Positions 20,519 to 30,557 of a DNA stretch of 61,876 bases are shown here, in pieces (position 1 is the stretch's first letter; each line of letters opens with the position of its first letter). The position numbers and the translations under genes were made by a program. The stretch comes from Laspinema palackyanum D2a (lineage in GTDB: Bacteria > Cyanobacteriota > Cyanobacteriia > Cyanobacteriales > Laspinemataceae): assembly GCA_025370845.1 (NCBI GenBank), contig JAMXFF010000024.1:54497-116372 (forward strand), written 5' to 3'. Below the pieces are notes generated by a model that had not been told where the DNA came from, did no database searches, and saw nothing but the letters and a program-made list of their open reading frames with translations.

Positions 20519-21463
20519 ATGGAATTCATCCAATTGGGAAACAACGGACCCACTGTCCCAACCCTCGGTATTGGTGCTTGGTCCTGGGGAGATACCCTCT
20601 TTTGGAACTATGGCAAAGATTACGGGGCCACTCAGGTTCAGGAAGCCTTTCATGCCGCTGTTGAGGCGGGAATTACTTTTTTTGATACCGCCGAAGTCTA
20701 TGGATTAGGCAAATCTGAACAGCTTCTCGGTCAATTTATTGGGGAAACGGAAACCCCCATTCAAGTGGCGACAAAATACGGTCCTTTACCCTGGCGGTTT
20801 ACGGCTGAATCGGTTGCTGAAGCGCTAACCGATAGTCTGAATCGCCTGCAATTACCCCAAGTCACTCTCTATCAAGTGCATTGGCCTTTTACATTTTTAA
20901 TGAGTCAAGAAACCTTGATGAATGCTTTAGCCGATGAAGTGGAAAAAGGCAGAATTCAAACTATCGGGGTCAGCAATTATTCCGCTGCCCAAATGCGGGA
21001 ATCTCATGCTCTTTTGTCTAAACGGGGAATTCCGTTAGCCGTCAATCAGGTGCGTTATTCTTTATTATCTCGTGAGGTAGAAACCCAAGGAATTATCAAA
21101 ACTGCCAGGGAATTAGGAATCACAATTTTGGCCTATAGTCCCCTCCAACAAGGATTACTCACGGGCAAATACAGCCCCGACAGTCCCCAACCCAGCGGAC
21201 CGCGCCAGTGGGATTCCCGGTTCAACCCAGAGGGATTGCGGAAAATTGCTCCTGTCTTAGACTTGTTACGCCAATTCGGTCAAAATTATGGCAAAACTCC
21301 CGCTCAAGTTGCCTTGAATTGGTTAATTGCTCAAGGGGGTATTATTCCCATTCCTGGGGCGAAAAATGCAGAACAGGCGCGACAAAATGCCGGTGCGGTG
21401 GGATGGCAATTAACGGCGAATGAAGTGGCGCAATTGGAACAAGTGACTCGTCCTTGGTTATAA
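20519..21463 (+). CDS. Aldo/keto reductase
   Basis: 314 residues, normal AKR size. An NAD(P)H-dependent carbonyl reductase with a (beta/alpha)8 fold, cytosolic. Seen: LGIGAWSWGD near the N-terminus; the catalytic tetrad Asp56 and Tyr61 (DTAEVYG), Lys86 (ATKYG) and His in LYQVHWP; IGVSNYSAAQM; AVNQVRYSLL; and the cofactor-binding IPIPGAKNAEQARQNAGA. The start ATG is 49 bp after the CHAT gene and in the same direction, so co-transcription is possible. Substrate not predictable; resembles the plant pyridoxal reductase/potassium-channel-beta-like AKR group. Confidence 0.9.
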   Translation: MEFIQLGNNGPTVPTLGIGAWSWGDTLFWNYGKDYGATQVQEAFHAAVEAGITFFDTAEVYGLGKSEQLLGQFIGETETPIQVATKYGPLPWRFTAESVAEALTDSLNRLQLPQVTLYQVHWPFTFLMSQETLMNALADEVEKGRIQTIGVSNYSAAQMRESHALLSKRGIPLAVNQVRYSLLSREVETQGIIKTARELGITILAYSPLQQGLLTGKYSPDSPQPSGPRQWDSRFNPEGLRKIAPVLDLLRQFGQNYGKTPAQVALNWLIAQGGIIPIPGAKNAEQARQNAGAVGWQLTANEVAQLEQVTRPWL

Positions 21464-21465
21464 CA

Positions 21466-21545
21466 AAAATAAACGTTTGTAGTGAATCCTTCACCGAGTC
21501 ATTTTAATGCAACCCCTGAAGGGGTTACTACAAACGTTTATTTTG
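21466..21545. repeat. Fold-back element (MITE-like) with 18-bp terminal arms
   Basis: AAAATAAACGTTTGTAGT at 21466-21483 is perfectly complementary to 21528-21545. The interior holds CCCCTGAAGGGG. Same family as the elements at 33411 and 57285 (GTTTGTAGT ... ACTACAAAC ends). Confidence 0.85.
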
Positions 21546-21549
21546 GCAA

Positions 21550-21570
21550 GGCGAGGGTTAAACCCTCGCC
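21550..21570. repeat. GC-rich hairpin
   Basis: GGCGAGGGTT-A-AACCCTCGCC, a perfect ten-base palindrome directly after the fold-back element and before the end of the convergent secreted-protein gene. It may serve as a terminator for either gene, though no T-run is visible. Confidence 0.65.
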
Positions 21571-21594
21571 TATAGAGGGGATTGAACCCCTGTC

Positions 21595-22155
21595 CTAAAT
21601 TTGATTGGGAGACTCAGAATTAGGCTCGACGGGGGCTATATTCACCCGAGGTGAAAGAGTGGATTCAAAGAAATAAACCCGATCGCAATAGCGATTTTGA
21701 CTCGAACAAACGGTTTCAATGGCAACATGACTGACATTGGTGATGTTCAGGGATACAGCGACTTGCTCTCCGGGACTCAAGGTATATGATTCCTGTCGCA
21801 CCCCATCTAAATAAATATTGACTGCATTCGGCGGACTCCCTCGGTCATTGTCACGCATTCCAAATTCTAATAAGAGAGATTCAAATTGACCCTCTTGTTC
21901 TCCAATCCGACAGGTTACTGAGACTTCTCGACTTCCCGGTCCTAAAAAGAAATAAGACCGATAGACTTTTCTTCCGACGGATATATCTAAGGTTTCTTGT
22001 TGCGATCGCCCAGGTCCATTGGTGACACATTGAGTATCCAATAAAAATAATGGAACAGGTTCGCGGGCTTTGACAACGGGTTGGATCCAAGGCGCGATCG
22101 CCACAGAGAGAATTCCCGCTGTCATCAGTTGATTGATGAAGTATCTATTTTGCAT
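21595..22155 (-). CDS. Secreted hypothetical protein
   Basis: 186 residues from the ATG at 22155, chosen because it opens a good signal peptide (MQNRYFINQL..., hydrophobic 8-22, cleavage after VVKA). A longer frame from 22263 would bury that signal. The mature part has four cysteines (CVTNGPG, VTCRIG, VCSSQN, YCDR), a YLDGVRQESY run and a YFFLGPGSREVSV stretch; predicted all-beta. I do not recognise a family with certainty. It resembles carbohydrate-binding jelly-roll modules in its LDVSVG...GS layout, but that is only an impression. Confidence 0.6.
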   Translation of the reverse strand: MQNRYFINQLMTAGILSVAIAPWIQPVVKAREPVPLFLLDTQCVTNGPGRSQQETLDISVGRKVYRSYFFLGPGSREVSVTCRIGEQEGQFESLLLEFGMRDNDRGSPPNAVNIYLDGVRQESYTLSPGEQVAVSLNITNVSHVAIETVCSSQNRYCDRVYFFESTLSPRVNIAPVEPNSESPNQI

Positions 22156-22373
22156 TGAGGGACAAACCACTAAGGGGTTTTGTATCTTATCATAGCCAAT
22201 TTTGCCCCCGAATGTGGCACCGAGTCTCGGGATGTTGTTTCTCTGTTTTGGATGCGACTCCATCGGGATTCTCTCCCCTCTAGGGTACCGATGAACCCGT
22301 TCCTATCGAGTTAATGGGAGTCACGATGCGATCGCATCGCTACTCCCTAGAGAGTTTCTGGGGTTTCGGAGAT

Positions 22374-22484
22374 TTACCGCTTGGTCGTCCAGACTGTGGT
22401 AAACATCATCAGCATCCCGCCCACAAAAATCCCCACGGCCAGCAGTCCAGCCACAACATTAAAAATCCCTTCTGCATTTTCCAT
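22374..22484 (-). CDS. Small single-pass membrane protein, 36 residues
   Basis: Begins MENAEGIFNVVAGLL and ends TTVWTTKR. One transmembrane helix (about 8-28) with a Gly-rich face (VGIFVGGM) and an N-out, basic-C-tail pattern typical of small subunits of photosynthetic or NDH-1 complexes. I do not recognise it as a named Psb, Psa, Pet or Ndh subunit. A weak AGGA lies upstream. Divergent from the 106-residue membrane-protein gene. Too short for routine gene calling, hence the moderate confidence. Confidence 0.55.
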   Translation of the reverse strand: MENAEGIFNVVAGLLAVGIFVGGMLMMFTTVWTTKR

Positions 22485-22652
22485 GATGGTGCACTATCCT
22501 TTACAAGAATTTACAACTTTCTTATTTTTACCATACCTCACTTTTTGATAAATTTTATCTATCATTCGTCCAATATCAAAATCAATATGCTACAGTAAAT
22601 CCATGCTAATTTTTTAGTTACACTTAGCACAAAGCAATTTCATAAGTTTATA

Positions 22653-22973
22653 ATGTTTGATCTGATTTGCGAATTTTCTCGAACCCACTGTATTGCTATT
22701 TGCGCGTTTTTGGTTCCGGCCAACTTACTCGCCACCTTACAAACTCTGATTTTTATGGGACTCGGAACCCAAAAACTACAGATTCGGGTGATGGCGGCGA
22801 TCGCTAGTTTTTATGCCACCGTCATGATCTTGCACGTTGTCAGTTGGTTCCTGGTGGGGGTGGTCATGGCTCCTACCTATATCTTGCTTGCCCTCGCCAG
22901 TTTGTGTCTGAGCATCAATATCTGGGGAATTGTTCATTCTCCCAGGGTGATTCCGTTACTGCGGCGCATCTAA
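22653..22973 (+). CDS. Conserved cyanobacterial-type membrane protein, 106 residues
   Basis: Three predicted transmembrane helices (about 13-35, 46-66, 70-92). The N-terminus MFDLICEFSRTHCIAIC carries two cysteines, and the C-terminus ends SPRVIPLLRRI. The composition looks like a real integral membrane protein. I cannot name a family or role. It is followed in the same direction by another small membrane-protein gene 134 bp on. Confidence 0.65.
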   Translation: MFDLICEFSRTHCIAICAFLVPANLLATLQTLIFMGLGTQKLQIRVMAAIASFYATVMILHVVSWFLVGVVMAPTYILLALASLCLSINIWGIVHSPRVIPLLRRI

Positions 22974-23107
22974 GGCAGGGATTGCCTGTGGAGTCCCATC
23001 AGGCAGCCCAAGTATGATATCCTAAGCCGTGGTATCTTAGCATTCCCCGAACTGCGATTGCCGCAATGGGGTTAAATTTTTTAAAGGATTAGGACAAGCA
23101 AGCGCCC

Positions 23108-23353
23108 ATGAAAGAAAAACTTTTAAATTGGCTGAACCTGTTTTTAGTTGCCGATGTATTTTTTGTATTGTTAAGCTTTGTTTGGTTTGCAGTCGCCGTG
23201 GTGGGACGCTCCACTGGGCTCAATCTCGGCCTAGATCTCTGGCATCAACTTTGGCAACCTGTTTTTAATCCAGCCATTGGCATTTTAATGGCCGGTGCGC
23301 TGTTGAGTGGATTAACCAGTTGGATTTCTAAGCGATTAAATAAAGCCCATTAA
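23108..23353 (+). CDS. Small two-helix membrane protein, 81 residues
   Basis: MKEKLLNWLNLFLVADVFFV start, hydrophobic helices at about 10-35 and 53-72, and a basic C-terminus (SKRLNKAH). An ATG with AAGGATTAGGACAAG upstream gives a fair ribosome site. Function not recognised; the layout is typical of small conserved cyanobacterial membrane proteins. Confidence 0.65.
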   Translation: MKEKLLNWLNLFLVADVFFVLLSFVWFAVAVVGRSTGLNLGLDLWHQLWQPVFNPAIGILMAGALLSGLTSWISKRLNKAH

Positions 23354-23897
23354 TCCGTAGGCGATCGCCCCCGAGAAATCACTAGATCCGCCCCTGCGCC
23401 TATGGGATGAGCTCAACCGACCCCGGGGCGATCGCTACTTGCATACCGGGCTTTCTTCAGTCCCCATCCTGTTAGCCGAGCCAGGGGTTTAACCGGGTTC
23501 AGTTTTTTTACGGAGTTGGTATTTTTTTGAAAAATCTGTTATAGTATTTCTAAGTAAATTCCCTGAGAGTTTCACCCCTTGATAACTCTCCCCCTCATCC
23601 AGTTGAGCGTCGCCAATCTGCCCCATCCTGAACCTAGAAAATTAATCCAGGAACAGCAAATTTTGCCCGTAACCCTTTCTGCTTATTATGCAAAAATAGG
23701 ACCGGCTCAGGGTTTCGCTAATTTAAAAAGGCAAAAGATAGACCCCCCCTAAAACAATGGACCGACCTTAACTTAAAATTAAGCCGATTTAAGCCCCGTT
23801 ATGGAACTCCAAAGATAAACAGGCCAACGCTTCATGAGACTGCACCCTAGGAACCCCTAAATTTAACCTCAAGTGGGTCGTGGGAACACAAGGGAAT
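23354..23897. other. Intergenic, 540 bases, no gene seen
   Basis: Contains HIP1 cores and A/T-rich stretches, for example around 23505-23560. It separates a + strand membrane-protein gene from the end of a convergent kinase gene. I see no clear terminator or RNA. Confidence 0.4.
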
Positions 23898-25403
23898 TTA
23901 GCAAGCCTTGAGATGAGATTGAAATCGCGTTTGGGGTCGTAAATCAGAGCGACTGGTCGGAGTTTCAGAAGACTTGCGTTTTTGTTGTTGTATCGGAATT
24001 TCAATGATAAATTCCGTGCCTTCGTCTGGAGTAGAAATACATTGCAATTGGCCGCCATGTTTTTCCACCACGATGTGATAGGAAATCGACAAACCTAACC
24101 CCGTCCCTTTGCCGACAGGTTTGGTGGTAAAGAACGGATCAAACAATCGTTGCCGAACTTCCTCGCTCATCCCCGGACCGTTATCAGAAATTTTAATCAC
24201 CAGACGGGTTTCATCGCGATCGCCATTCGCCAAACTCTTTTCCACCAATTCCGTTGCTATTTTAATTTGAGGCGAGATTTTAGGAGACCCCGACCCTTCG
24301 TCGGTAGAGGCAGATAACTCAGAATGCAGCACTAAAAACTTAGAACTTTCTTCAATCGCATCAATGGAATTGCTGATAATATTCATAAACACTTGGTTGA
24401 GTTGTCCAGCATAACATTCGATCGCCTCGAAGTCGCCGTACTCTTTAACCAATTCAATTCCGGGAAATGCCGATCGCGCTTTTAGACGATTTTGCAAAAT
24501 CAGCAGGGTACTATCAATCCCTTCATGAATATTCACTCGTTTCATTTGCGCCTCATCCAACCGCGAGAAATTCCGCAAACTCATCACAATTTCGCGGATG
24601 CGATCGGTGCCCAACTTCATAGAGGAGAGTAATTTGGGTAAATCTTGACTCAAAAATTCTAAATCAATTTCCTTTTGGTACTGAGTAATCTCTTCTACCG
24701 GATTGGGGTAGTGTTGTTCATACAATTCCATCAATCCCATTAAATCTTCGATATAGCAACTGGCGTGATCGATATTTCCGTAGATAAAGTTAACCGGGTT
24801 GTTAATTTCGTGAGCGACTCCAGCCACCATTTGACCCAAACTTGACATTTTTTCCGTTTGAATCAGTTGGGATTGAGTCTGCTTGAGTTGCTGAAGGGTC
24901 CTTTCCAATTGTTGAGTCTGTTCCCTAAGCTGCGCCTCAGATTTTTGCAATGCTTCTAATGCTCGCACTCGGGAGGTAATATCGCGCAGGGAAGCCATCA
25001 GCGCTTTTTCTCCTTCCCATTCCGTTTCCACAATTCGCATCTCAGCGATCGCATCTTCTTGTCCTTTCCGCAAAATTTCCACTTGCGTTTGCACCACTCT
25101 TGTGCTGTCGCGATCGCTATCTCCCACCCGCTGAATAATTTCCGTTCCGATTTGCCCCCCCTGAATTTCAAAGACTCGGGTCCCAAACACTTCTTTCCCA
25201 AGCAGAGCATCAGCTTGACATGAGAGCAAACATTCGGCAGCGCGGTTAATAAAGCGCACCAGTCCTTTGCCATCAACGATGATAATGCCATCGGCCAATT
25301 TATCGATCACATTCCGAAACCGGATTTCACTGGCAGCAAGTTGTTGGTGCAGTTCCTGTACTTCGGCTGGTTCTTTATACTCGGATTTAAGTGCGGTTAA
25401 CAT
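23898..25403 (-). CDS. PAS-domain sensor histidine kinase
   Basis: 501 residues, cytosolic with no membrane helix. Order: a short coil (1-25); a PAS domain (about 25-150; VIDKLADGIIIVDGKGLVRFINRAAE); a coiled coil (about 155-190); a dimerisation/phosphoacceptor region with His198 in GVAHEINNPVNF; and an HATPase with N-box (QVFMNIISNSIDAIE), G1 DNGPGMSEEV, F-box FDPFFTTKPVGKGTGLGLS and a G2 stretch. The HAMP-less, EINNPVNF type of H-box is common in cyanobacteria. No partner response regulator is adjacent. The kinase core is nearly the same as that of the kinase at 28215, so they are paralogues. Confidence 0.92.
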   Translation of the reverse strand: MLTALKSEYKEPAEVQELHQQLAASEIRFRNVIDKLADGIIIVDGKGLVRFINRAAECLLSCQADALLGKEVFGTRVFEIQGGQIGTEIIQRVGDSDRDSTRVVQTQVEILRKGQEDAIAEMRIVETEWEGEKALMASLRDITSRVRALEALQKSEAQLREQTQQLERTLQQLKQTQSQLIQTEKMSSLGQMVAGVAHEINNPVNFIYGNIDHASCYIEDLMGLMELYEQHYPNPVEEITQYQKEIDLEFLSQDLPKLLSSMKLGTDRIREIVMSLRNFSRLDEAQMKRVNIHEGIDSTLLILQNRLKARSAFPGIELVKEYGDFEAIECYAGQLNQVFMNIISNSIDAIEESSKFLVLHSELSASTDEGSGSPKISPQIKIATELVEKSLANGDRDETRLVIKISDNGPGMSEEVRQRLFDPFFTTKPVGKGTGLGLSISYHIVVEKHGGQLQCISTPDEGTEFIIEIPIQQQKRKSSETPTSRSDLRPQTRFQSHLKAC

Positions 25404-28214
25404 AACGAATAACTTCCTCTAATTAATATTCCTGGACAATTCATTTTTTTGGACCGGGCTTTACCTTAACCAATTTCTCTAATTAGCTTTGGCAGATTCA
25501 GGGTAGGGAATCGGTGAAGCATCTAACCCATCCGGGCCCGGCTGTGTTCATTAGGGCCTTCACCCTGGGGCGATCGGGAAATTCTCTGACACGGGGTTGC
25601 TGAAAACTCGGTTTTCTGGATATTGGTTTCGAGTCGTGAGTTCTCCTTCAAGACTCGACTGGGCATCAGTGGAGTGACAAGTGTTTCCTTTCTTCATTTC
25701 TTCAGCATCCCTTGAAAAACTTGAGATCTGTAATTTGGGAATTTTGAGAAAGTTTTGACTTCGCCTACCTCTTGGGCAACCCGATTGAGATGTCTTCCTC
25801 CTTTGTAACTGATACTTGACTACATTTTTGTTTTATAGAGCACTTTCTCTAAATTTTAAGTATCTCTTAATACTTTATTCTTAAAACTGGGGCTATTGAA
25901 TCCCAGCTAAACCCCACCGATCATAAAACTTAATACAAGAGTTACATTTTTTCATGGTTTGACCCGGGCTGATTCCTGAGTTTTAGGGGCTTTTAAACGA
26001 ACCGCTGATTTTTCTGTAAAGAAGCGGTGGCAAGAGGGATGAAGTCTCAAGACGGTCATATTTTTTTTTTGAAAACTGCTAAGGCTGATTTACTCTGACC
26101 TCAGACAGCACCCAGGAGACCAGCGGTACTGTAAATTTAATCCCATATTATTTCTCCACTATAGAATAATACCTCGGTCTTCAACCTGAGAATTAAGGGA
26201 TTTCCATAGAAAAAGTTCTGCATTAGAAGTAATGCCGAATTATTAAAGCCCCCCGTGGAACTAAACATTTATTCCGGGGGCCTCCCCCCTGGAACTAAAC
26301 ATTTATTCCTCTGGCTTCCCCCTTCTTAAGGGGGACGGGAGGGGGATAATCAGGGGGGCGGGGGGGGGATCCAAGGGGGGTTGGGGGGATCTCTCCTAGA
26401 AGATTTTATTTTTTGGAGTTCCCTAACTCAGAAGCCTAGGGGGAAAAAGTGACAATCTAAGCGATCGAGCATTGAATTTAGTTACAGGAGCGAAGCTTAA
26501 AGTAACTGCAACCCTCACCGATTGCACCAAGGCACGAATAGCACTGTGGGTAAAATTACTTGCCTTCTTCAGATGCCGAACCGCTTACTCGGATTCAGTT
26601 AGCAAATCTTTTAATTCATCAGGGTGAACACCTCGGAACCACGAGGATAATCAGCCATGCTGGAGAGTAGGAAACCCCTAGTCAACCTTTTGGGTATATC
26701 AGGCCGAAAAACCGATGAGTTCGAGGATGGCACAGAAGCTTAAAAGTTCCCTAAAGGAGGCAAGCAATGGAGTGGGAAATTTGAATGGACCGACTGGGAA
26801 ACAGTAACGAGATAAGGATATTCTTCGGCTGAGGCAAGGGTGTGAAGCCTTCCCGAATTAAGGGATCGGATTCCCCGATGGATGTAGAGGATTGGAACCC
26901 AATGCCTTCAACAGAAGTGATCCCCACAGAATCCCCGCCCCAAGGGGTACTGTTTTGCATCAAAGGTTCCCCAACCTTAGGAAATTGTGACCATTGCCTG
27001 GGGTTTTGGAATGAGGCTACAGATATGAGGGAAAGGGGCGGATTCATGTTCCTCTGCCTGGTGAAATGACGTAAATAATGCCGGAAAAATAGTTTATGAT
27101 GCTTTTACAAAGACTGGTTTTTTCTTCATCGTTTCTTTGCATTGAGTTCAGGTCGGTTCACCACTCTCCGGTAGGGGGTAAAAATTTAGGGGGATGATCA
27201 AAAACAGAGGCGGGATTGTGTGGATTGGAAGATTTAAACCCCGAGGAGAAGACCGTTCCACGGGGCTACCCAGGTCCGAAAAGACCTTTTTAGGTTGATC
27301 GGACCGAGTGATCGAAGCCGGGGGCGATCGCCTGGAATTGGGTTCCCGCTTTATTCGTTAGGATTCCTTGACATCAAGGATTTTTTTTTGATATCATTAG
27401 ATGTTTTAAACTTGGCTTTTCTTCGAGTAAAAATTTAACGCGCCTTTGCAACACAGGAGTTGTCCTCTCCCTTGATCCTTGATCCAGCCCGAGTGAGTTT
27501 CAGCAAAAGTTAATTTTTATTAAATAGTTTTAAAAAACCAAACAAAAAAGACATACTAGATGACAGGACCGGATGAAAGGGGGAATAAAACGGTTGGCTA
27601 GAAGGATAGCGATCGGAAAAATACCTTAACTAAAATTGACAACGATGGTGGCATCTGCGTTTTTTTAAAATTAATCCTTAATCCGCAATTTCCCCGTATC
27701 GAGTGGGGGTAAATTCCCGTAAAATAAACTCAGTACCGGGCCATCCCATCCATGATAAAAAGCTACCGTCCAGTCAGAAAGACTGGCCGTTTCTAATTTG
27801 GGGAGGGGTACCTTAAAATGAAAGGACCAGTGCCAAGTCAAGAACCCATCAAAAATAACGGGAGGGAGCAATTGTCAATCGGCTCTTTCAGGACCCGGGC
27901 CGGGAAGGATAGAGGAAAATGGGCCAATCAAACCAGCCACACCCCTCTGGCCGTCTATGTTTGGGTGCGGGGAAATCAAGGGGCATTCAGGGCAATACTG
28001 GGTCATTCATCCTGGATAATTCCATCGGGTGAGTTAGGGGTGGAGTTCAAAAGCATTCGGGAGCTGTGGCGATCGCTTTCTTGGGATTGGGGCAGAATAC
28101 CCGGGGATGGCAGGGGGGAATCGGGGTGGGGTCAGCGACGATCGGCTGAATGGCGATCGCCGGTGCAGAATTTTGGGTCCTGGGGTAGAACGCCTGTACA
28201 GAGATGGAATCGTC
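25404..28214. other. Large region without a convincing gene
   Basis: 2.8 kb between two divergent paralogous kinases. I found short open frames at about 26.75-27.07 kb and 27.67-28.22 kb, but none carries a recognisable family, good start site and length together. The region includes the G-rich repeat cluster (26249-26390), a short hairpin followed by five T (AGGTC-CGAAAA-GACCT, near 27270-27289), and many homopolymer runs. It may contain decayed genes or unknown RNAs. It must also hold both kinase promoters. Confidence 0.5.
26249..26390. repeat. Repeat cluster with G-quadruplex-capable tract
   Basis: A 20-bp direct repeat (TGGAACTAAACATTTATTCC at 26256 and 26290) is bracketed by C-run/G-run hairpins. 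Then come CCCCCTTCTTAAGGGGG and four long G runs at 26353-26388 separated by C, ATCCAA and TT. This type of G-rich module is dispersed in many cyanobacterial genomes. Confidence 0.8.
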
Positions 28215-30557
28215 ATGGATAAAACGAGTAACACTAAGTCCTGTGATCCTCAATCACCAGATGTCAAGATTGTCAGGACCTCTAACGAGCCCTGTGCGAT
28301 CGCTTTGGGGGAAGATTTAAAAAATGTCGGTTATTTTCGACTGGATCGCGAGTGGAATTTTACCGAAATCAACCCCCAGGGTGAAGAAATTTTAGGCAAA
28401 CCCAGGCATCTTTTAGTAGGTAGAAATATTTGGGAAGAATTAAGCCAGTGGAATCAGTCTAAATTGATAGAGGAGTACCGACGCGCCCTAGGTGAGGCAC
28501 GGACGGTCACAAGTAAGGCATTTTATCTGGGACGGTGTTTAAAAATGCAAGCCTACCCAAACTCCGAAGGTTTATCCGTGTATTTCCAAAATGTGACCCC
28601 CCCAAACCAACTCGAAGACACTCCCCTGAATAGCAGCCGACTCTATGGGTTCAGTGCTCAGATTGGACGACTCGTCGCCAAAGGAGGACCCTTAGAAACC
28701 CTGTTCCCACCGATCATGAGAGCGATCGTGGAGCATTTAGAAGCCACCTCCGCCGGAGTTTGGACCTTAAATCCTGCCCTCAAAGAACTAGAGATGCGAT
28801 CAACCGATGGGATTCCCCTGGACCAGGAACTGTTCCCCGATCGCATTCCCCTGGGACAAACCCAAATTGGCACCGTCGCTCAAACGCGCAAAACTTATAC
28901 CGGATGCTTGGTTCGCCAAAGAGAACGGGGCAAAAACGACACTTTAGAAAACTGTGAACTCCACCCGGATTGCTTACTGCAACCCTTAGTCATCGATGAC
29001 CAGATTTGTGGCGTCATGGCCGTTGTCATTGAGAATGGGGTGAGCGAGTCCGTCCAAAACCTCTTAATCTGGGTCGCCAGCACTTTAGCCCTAGCCATCG
29101 ATCGCGATCGCGCCCGGGAAGCCCTCCTCTCTCGTCGGGAAGGCTTGCTGTTCCGCCTTGCCAGTCAAATTCGCAACTCCCTCGACCTCGACACCATCCT
29201 CGAAACCGCCGTCACCGAAATTCACTCCCTCTTACAAATTGACCGCTGTCACTTCTTGTGGTACTTGCCGCATCCGCTTCAGCCTAGCCTCACCGTCACC
29301 CATGAATCGCGATCGCCCAACAAAAAAAACCTGCTGTGCGAATACCCCGCCTCCCTCAGCGGCCCCCTCACCCAGAAAATTCGCAACCTAGAATCCTTGC
29401 GAAGCGATCGCCTCGATACCAGCGCCGACTTAGACGATAAAACCCGCACCCTCTTCTCAGAAATGGGGATTCTCTCCGTCCTCCTCCTCCCCTTAGAAAC
29501 CCGTTCCGGTCAACTTGGGGCCGTCGTTTGTAGCCATAGCGAACCCCGACCCTGGACCGATAGCGAAATCGAACTTCTCCAAGGCGTCGTCGATCAACTT
29601 GCCCTGGCGATCGACCAAGCCGAACTCTACGCCCAAACCCACGCCGCCGCCCTCGCCGCCCAAACCCAAGCCCAACAACTCAGCGTCGCCCTGCAAAACC
29701 TCAAACAAACCCAAGCCCAATTAATCCAAACCGAGAAAATGTCCAGCTTGGGACAAATGGTCGCAGGCATCGCCCACGAAATCAACAACCCCGTTAACTT
29801 CATCACAGGCAACCTCGTCCATGCCAACAACTACACCCAAGACTTGCTGCACCTGATCGAAGTCTATCAAACCCTCTACCCCAATCCCGCCCCAGAAGTT
29901 CTCGAAGTCTCCGAAGATATCGACCTCGACTTTCTCCTCGAAGATCTACCTAAAATCCTCGCCTCCATGCAGATGGGTGCCGATCGCATTCGTCAAATTG
30001 TCGTCTCCTTGCGAAACTTCTCTCGACTCGATGAAGCCGAAATGAAGCCCGTAGACATTCATGAAGGCATTGATAACACCCTCCTGATTTTACATAACCG
30101 CTGGAAACCCAAAGGCAAAGACCCCGGAGTTGAACTCATCAAAGAATATGGGAAACTCCCCAAAGTGGAATGTTACGCCGGACAACTCAATCAAGTCTTT
30201 ATGAACATTCTCACCAATGCAATGGACGCCCTGGAAAATCAAGGCGCACCCCATATTATTAAAATCAGCACCGACATCGCCAAAACCGATGCCCTCGGCA
30301 ACCCCACCGAAGTCGCCATCCGCATTCGCGATAACGGACCGGGCATGACGGAAGAAGTTAAAAAACGCCTATTTGACCCCTTCTTTACCACCAAACCCGT
30401 AGGCAAAGGGACCGGCCTGGGCCTCTCCATTAGTTATAAAATTGTCGTCGATAAACATGGCGGTGTACTCAAATGTGACTCAGAACCCGGTCAGGGTACT
30501 GAGTTTTTAATTCAAATTCCCGCTAAACAGCCCTACGTTAAAAGTCGCTGCGCGTGA
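28215..30557 (+). CDS. PAS/GAF sensor histidine kinase
   Basis: 780 residues from the ATG at 28215 (MDKTSNTKSC). An upstream in-frame start at 28107 would add a low-complexity leader I do not trust. Order: PAS-like region (about 35-135; NVGYFRLDREWNFTEINPQGEEILG); first GAF (about 165-310) with a CxxxxxCLLQPLVI pattern; second GAF (about 325-480) with FLWYLPHP, which may bind a chromophore or ligand but has no obvious bilin-type CH motif; coiled coil; phosphoacceptor His521 in GIAHEINNPVNF; HATPase with DNGPGMTEEV and FDPFFTTKPVGKGTGLGLS. The kinase core is almost identical to that of the gene at 23898. Cytosolic. Confidence 0.92.
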   Translation: MDKTSNTKSCDPQSPDVKIVRTSNEPCAIALGEDLKNVGYFRLDREWNFTEINPQGEEILGKPRHLLVGRNIWEELSQWNQSKLIEEYRRALGEARTVTSKAFYLGRCLKMQAYPNSEGLSVYFQNVTPPNQLEDTPLNSSRLYGFSAQIGRLVAKGGPLETLFPPIMRAIVEHLEATSAGVWTLNPALKELEMRSTDGIPLDQELFPDRIPLGQTQIGTVAQTRKTYTGCLVRQRERGKNDTLENCELHPDCLLQPLVIDDQICGVMAVVIENGVSESVQNLLIWVASTLALAIDRDRAREALLSRREGLLFRLASQIRNSLDLDTILETAVTEIHSLLQIDRCHFLWYLPHPLQPSLTVTHESRSPNKKNLLCEYPASLSGPLTQKIRNLESLRSDRLDTSADLDDKTRTLFSEMGILSVLLLPLETRSGQLGAVVCSHSEPRPWTDSEIELLQGVVDQLALAIDQAELYAQTHAAALAAQTQAQQLSVALQNLKQTQAQLIQTEKMSSLGQMVAGIAHEINNPVNFITGNLVHANNYTQDLLHLIEVYQTLYPNPAPEVLEVSEDIDLDFLLEDLPKILASMQMGADRIRQIVVSLRNFSRLDEAEMKPVDIHEGIDNTLLILHNRWKPKGKDPGVELIKEYGKLPKVECYAGQLNQVFMNILTNAMDALENQGAPHIIKISTDIAKTDALGNPTEVAIRIRDNGPGMTEEVKKRLFDPFFTTKPVGKGTGLGLSISYKIVVDKHGGVLKCDSEPGQGTEFLIQIPAKQPYVKSRCA

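Noticed and set aside
26751-27069. Overlapping open frames on both strands
   Set aside because: About 75-98 codons each, overlapping on opposite strands, no recognisable motif or ribosome site.
25404-28214. Known riboswitches, RNase P RNA, tmRNA, SRP RNA or a group II intron
   Set aside because: I looked for their core motifs (glutamine, cobalamin, TPP, c-di-GMP riboswitches; GAGGAAAGTCC of RNase P; domain V of group II introns) and found none.
27671-28222. Possible small genes upstream of the second kinase
   Set aside because: One frame on each strand, overlapping, low complexity toward the end, no family recognised. The region could be a decayed gene, so I only describe it.
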